Assembly: GCA_039934875.1 (NCBI GenBank)
Contig: JBDTLH010000334.1
Span: forward strand, 1-6,871
Origin: JBDTLH01 sp039934875
GTDB lineage: Bacteria; Acidobacteriota; Terriglobia; Terriglobales; Acidobacteriaceae
Reading direction: 5' to 3'
DNA length: 6,871 bases
How positions within the stretch are numbered: the first letter of the stretch is position 1; the number at the start of each line of letters is the position of its first letter. Position numbers and translations under genes: made by a program. Positions 4,156 to 6,871 of the stretch are shown here, one piece after another. The notes below the pieces were generated by a model. The model saw only the letters and a list, made by a program, of their open reading frames with translations. It was not told where the DNA came from and searched no databases.

Positions 4156-6198
4156 TTGTTTCTGGCACGAATCATCGCTACGGCGATATTCTTCGGACTC
4201 TGTCTTACGATTGCGCAGGCGCAAAACGCGCCCCTTCCCATCATGCCGCTGCCCGCGCATGCCGAGCCCGCGAAAGGCGAGTTCATGGTCGATTCGAACT
4301 TCGCTGTCGCCTTCCGCGGCTTTCAGGAGCCGCGCCTCGAACGTGCCTGCCAACGCTTCCTCGCGACCCTCACCCGCGAAACCGGAATCCCCGTCAACCG
4401 GCTGGCCCTTAAGCCGGACGCCGCCAAACCGAATTTCTTTATCAACGTAAAGAGCGCGAGCAAGCCAGTGCAGGAATTGGGCGAAGAAGAGTCCTATCGC
4501 CTGCAGATCACGCCCACCGAAGTCCATCTCGACGCGCCCAACCCGCTCGGCGCTCTCCACGGTCTGCAAACTTTTCTGCAACTCGTGCATATCGGCCCCA
4601 ACGGATTCGTCGCTCCCGCCGTCACTATCGACGATCAGCCGCGCTTCCCCTGGCGCGGATTGATGATCGACGTCTCCCGCCACTTCATGCCGATTGAAGT
4701 GCTCGAGCTCAACCTCGACGGCATGGAAGCGGTGAAGATGGACGTCTTCCACTGGCACCTCTCCGACAACCAGGGCTTTCGCGTGGAGAGCAAAAAGTAT
4801 CCACTCCTGCAAGGCAAGGGCTCCGACGGCCTCTACTACACCCAGCAGCAGGTCAAAGACCTGATCGAATACGCGCGCGACCGCGGCATTCGCGTGGTCC
4901 CTGAATTCGATATGCCGGGACACACCACCGCATGGTTCGTCGGCTACCCCGATCTGGCAAGCGCACCCGGTCGCTATCAAATCGAGCGCAACTGGGGAAT
5001 CTTCGATCCTGCGATGGATCCCACCCGCGACAGCACCTACAAATTCGTGGATGGTTTGGTAGAAGAGATGGCGAAGCTCTTTCCTGACGCCTACTTTCAC
5101 ATCGGCGGCGACGAAGTAAACGGCAAACAGTGGGACGCGAACCAGGACATCCAGAAGTTCATGCGCGAACACAATCTCAAAAGCAATGAGGAATTGCAGG
5201 CATACTTCAGCGCCAAAGTGCAGGAGATCGTCTCCAGGCACGGCAAGATCACTATGGGATGGGACGAGGTGCTGCAACCCGGCACTCCCAAAGATGTAGT
5301 CATCCAATCCTGGCGCGGACAGGACTCTCTGGCGCAGGCCGCGCGTGACGGCCATCGCGGCATCCTCTCCTTCGGTTATTACATTGACCTGATGCAGCCC
5401 GCGTCGTTCCACTACCTGACCGACCCCATGGCGAAGGGCGCCGCCACCCTCAACCCTGAGGAGCAGAAGCGCATTTTGGGCGGCGAGGCGACGATGTGGT
5501 CAGAGTACATAACCCCGGAGAACATTGACGGACGCATCTGGCCGCGCACCGCCGCCATCGCCGAGCGGCTGTGGTCTCCGCAATCGGTCACCGACGTGCA
5601 ATCCATGTATGACCGCCTGGCGCTCGTCTCCCAGAAGCTCGATTACTACGGTTTGCAGCACAACGCCGTTTATCCCAAGATGCTGCGCCGCATGAGCGGC
5701 CAACCTGATATCGCCGCCCTCAAAGTCTTAGGCGATGTGGTCGAGCCGCCCAAAATATATACCCGCGGCCAGATGAAACATTACGACCAGTTCACGCCGT
5801 TAAACCGCATGGTTGATGCCGTGCATCCGGAAAGTTCAACGGCGCGGCAGTTCGGCCTGCTGGTTGATAAATATTTAGCAAAGCAGGCGTCTCCTGAGGA
5901 AGTTGCCGCCATGCAAAACTGGCTCACCTTATGGCGCGCCAACGATGCGCACCTGCAACCATCGTTACCGCAATCGCAATTGACCGCCGACCTGGCCCCT
6001 GTCTCACAAATGCTGGCGCAGGTAGCGCAAGCAGGACTGGACGCGCTCGGCTATCTGCAAAAAGGAGGCGCCGCCCCCGCCGCGTGGCGCGACCAGCAGA
6101 TCGCCGCAGTCAAAAAAGCGGCGCAACCGCAATCCGTCCTGCTCAACATGATCGCTCCCCAGGTCAGCAAATTAGTAGAGGCGACCGCTCCTCAGTAG
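4156..6198 (+). CDS. Secreted GH20 beta-N-acetylhexosaminidase
   Basis: This enzyme hydrolyses terminal beta-linked GlcNAc or GalNAc from chitin fragments, peptidoglycan pieces or glycans by substrate-assisted catalysis. The 680-aa product opens with a signal peptide (1-22, cleavage after AQA), so it acts in the periplasm or outside. An N-terminal GH20b-type domain (about 25-160) precedes the (beta/alpha)8 barrel (about 163-478). Visible active-site parts are Arg167 in WRGLMIDVSRHF, HWHLSDNQGFR (199-209), EFDMPGH (250-256), the catalytic pair Asp319-Glu320 in HIGGDE, and the aromatic or acidic residues in MGWDE (367-371), QSWRG (384-388) and MWSEY (447-451). All expected catalytic residues are present. 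About 200 further residues (480-680) follow the barrel, look mostly helical and match no domain I recognise. Start is TTG at 4156. The MFS gene begins 13 nt after the stop, suggesting a hydrolysis-and-uptake pair. Exact substrate is not determinable. Confidence 0.95.
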   Translation: MFLARIIATAIFFGLCLTIAQAQNAPLPIMPLPAHAEPAKGEFMVDSNFAVAFRGFQEPRLERACQRFLATLTRETGIPVNRLALKPDAAKPNFFINVKSASKPVQELGEEESYRLQITPTEVHLDAPNPLGALHGLQTFLQLVHIGPNGFVAPAVTIDDQPRFPWRGLMIDVSRHFMPIEVLELNLDGMEAVKMDVFHWHLSDNQGFRVESKKYPLLQGKGSDGLYYTQQQVKDLIEYARDRGIRVVPEFDMPGHTTAWFVGYPDLASAPGRYQIERNWGIFDPAMDPTRDSTYKFVDGLVEEMAKLFPDAYFHIGGDEVNGKQWDANQDIQKFMREHNLKSNEELQAYFSAKVQEIVSRHGKITMGWDEVLQPGTPKDVVIQSWRGQDSLAQAARDGHRGILSFGYYIDLMQPASFHYLTDPMAKGAATLNPEEQKRILGGEATMWSEYITPENIDGRIWPRTAAIAERLWSPQSVTDVQSMYDRLALVSQKLDYYGLQHNAVYPKMLRRMSGQPDIAALKVLGDVVEPPKIYTRGQMKHYDQFTPLNRMVDAVHPESSTARQFGLLVDKYLAKQASPEEVAAMQNWLTLWRANDAHLQPSLPQSQLTADLAPVSQMLAQVAQAGLDALGYLQKGGAAPAAWRDQQIAAVKKAAQPQSVLLNMIAPQVSKLVEATAPQ

Positions 6199-6211
6199 TG
6201 GAACATCAGGC

Positions 6212-6871
6212 ATGGTAACTTCAACCCTCCGGCTCGATTCTCCCGTCGTCGAGCGGCGGCTATTGCTCTCCGGCTTCGTGCTCTCCGGCTTCGCCACGCC
6301 CCTGCTCGCCGCCCTTGCGCCCTGGCTCGCGGAGCGGCACCGGCTTGACCCTGCGCAGCTCGGCTTCTACTTCACCGTGCAATTTTTCTGCTCCTTTCTC
6401 GCCTCTGTCATTGCTAACCGGCGCGCCGTTCTTAGCTTGCGGTTGGGCTTTCTGGCTCTCGCGGCCGGAGTCGGCCTCCTCCTGCTGTCCAACCATGCCC
6501 TCTCGCTCTGCGGCGCGGGGCTCATCGGCATCGGCATCGGGCTGGTCATCCCCGCCGGCAACGGCATCTGCGCCTACGCCGGAGACTCCGCATCCCGGCT
6601 CATGATACTCAACCTGATGTGGAGTGTCGGCGCCTTGCTTACCAGCCTCGTGCTTCGCCGCATCAACCCCGCGACCCTGCTCTCGCTCGCATTGCTCGCC
6701 CTGCTCTGTATTCTGCACAGTCTGCTGTGGATGCGCCGCAGCATCACACCAACCCTCCGGACGCGCATCCCGTCACAGAGCCTGAAGTTGGAATCTCTCT
6801 TCGCCCTCGCCCTCTTCTTATATGTAGGCGCGGAGAACGGCATTGCCGCCTGGGCCAAGCTGCTCTTCTCC
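6212..6871 (+). CDS. MFS sugar permease, FucP/NagP-like (3' end outside window)
   Basis: An open frame runs from ATG 6212 through 220 codons to the window end without a stop, so about the first half of a roughly 400-aa transporter is visible. Hydrophobic helices lie at about residues 17-39, 48-68, 73-93, 97-122, 130-149, 153-173 and from 192 onward. The seventh carries YVGAENGIAAW (204-214), matching the YVGxE motif at helix 7 of the FucP/NagP/GlcP group. LNLMWSVGALLTS (133-145) resembles that group's helix 5 motif. A short loop with Arg/Lys (174-192) separates the halves. The ribosome site is weak: GTGGA (6198-6202) with 9-nt spacing, overlapping the GH20 stop. Context suggests import of the amino sugar released by GH20, but fucose, glucose or another sugar is equally compatible with the visible residues. 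Confidence 0.85.
   Translation, partial: MVTSTLRLDSPVVERRLLLSGFVLSGFATPLLAALAPWLAERHRLDPAQLGFYFTVQFFCSFLASVIANRRAVLSLRLGFLALAAGVGLLLLSNHALSLCGAGLIGIGIGLVIPAGNGICAYAGDSASRLMILNLMWSVGALLTSLVLRRINPATLLSLALLALLCILHSLLWMRRSITPTLRTRIPSQSLKLESLFALALFLYVGAENGIAAWAKLLFS

Noticed and set aside
4141..5412. 423-codon minus-strand open frame opposite the GH20 gene
   Set aside because: It is a mirror frame of the strongly supported GH20 gene, caused by its GC-rich codon pattern. It has no recognisable domain and ends inside the GH20 start region.
5931..6218. 95-codon plus-strand frame overlapping the GH20 3' end and MFS start
   Set aside because: It lies in another frame of the GH20 coding region, is Arg-rich without motifs, and would overlap the MFS start.
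6260..6718. 152-codon minus-strand frame opposite the MFS gene
   Set aside because: It is a low-complexity Glu/Gly/Ala-rich product, the expected complement of hydrophobic helices. The plus-strand frame has clear transporter motifs.

Overview
The window reads as ordinary chromosomal DNA from a GC-rich, soil-type bacterium, most likely an Acidobacteriota (Terriglobia) member. That placement is an inference. It rests on the gene families, on a secreted GH20 hexosaminidase beside an FucP-like sugar permease, on use of TTG starts, and on a GTTGTNN heptamer repeat between genes that I associate with that group. No 16S or other marker gene is present.

Layout: (1) positions 1-121, minus strand, hold the first 40 codons of a secreted or outer-membrane protein cut by the window edge. 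(2) Positions 122-342 are a divergent control region with a 12-bp palindrome and two similar 14-bp dyads. (3) Positions 343-3918 are a tight four-gene plus-strand cassette: ABC ATPase, ABC-2 permease, DesK-type histidine kinase and DesR/NarL-type response regulator. (4) Positions 3919-4155 are a non-coding gap that opens with a heptamer tandem repeat. (5) Positions 4156-6198 encode a secreted GH20 beta-N-acetylhexosaminidase. (6) From 6212 to the window end runs an MFS permease whose C-terminal half lies outside the window.

The cassette has the architecture of ABC-2 exporter plus two-component modules such as Bacillus YvfRS-YvfTU and LnrJK-LnrLMN. In these, a membrane-embedded kinase senses an envelope or antimicrobial stimulus and its regulator controls the exporter operon. 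The twin dyads about 70-100 bp upstream of the ATPase gene are plausible autoregulatory operators. The kinase and regulator genes overlap by 4 nt (TTGA). The kinase start is ambiguous, because an 11-bp hairpin covers the first possible ATG.

The second unit looks like amino-sugar salvage. The GH20 enzyme would release N-acetylhexosamines outside the cytoplasm, and the permease, only 13 nt downstream, would import a sugar. Substrates are not readable from sequence. Strand composition shifts from G-rich (cassette) to C-rich (GH20/MFS) across the repeat gap, so the two units may have separate histories. I see no CRISPR array, transposase, tRNA/rRNA gene, phage gene or convincing new system. The most interesting signals are regulatory and structural.
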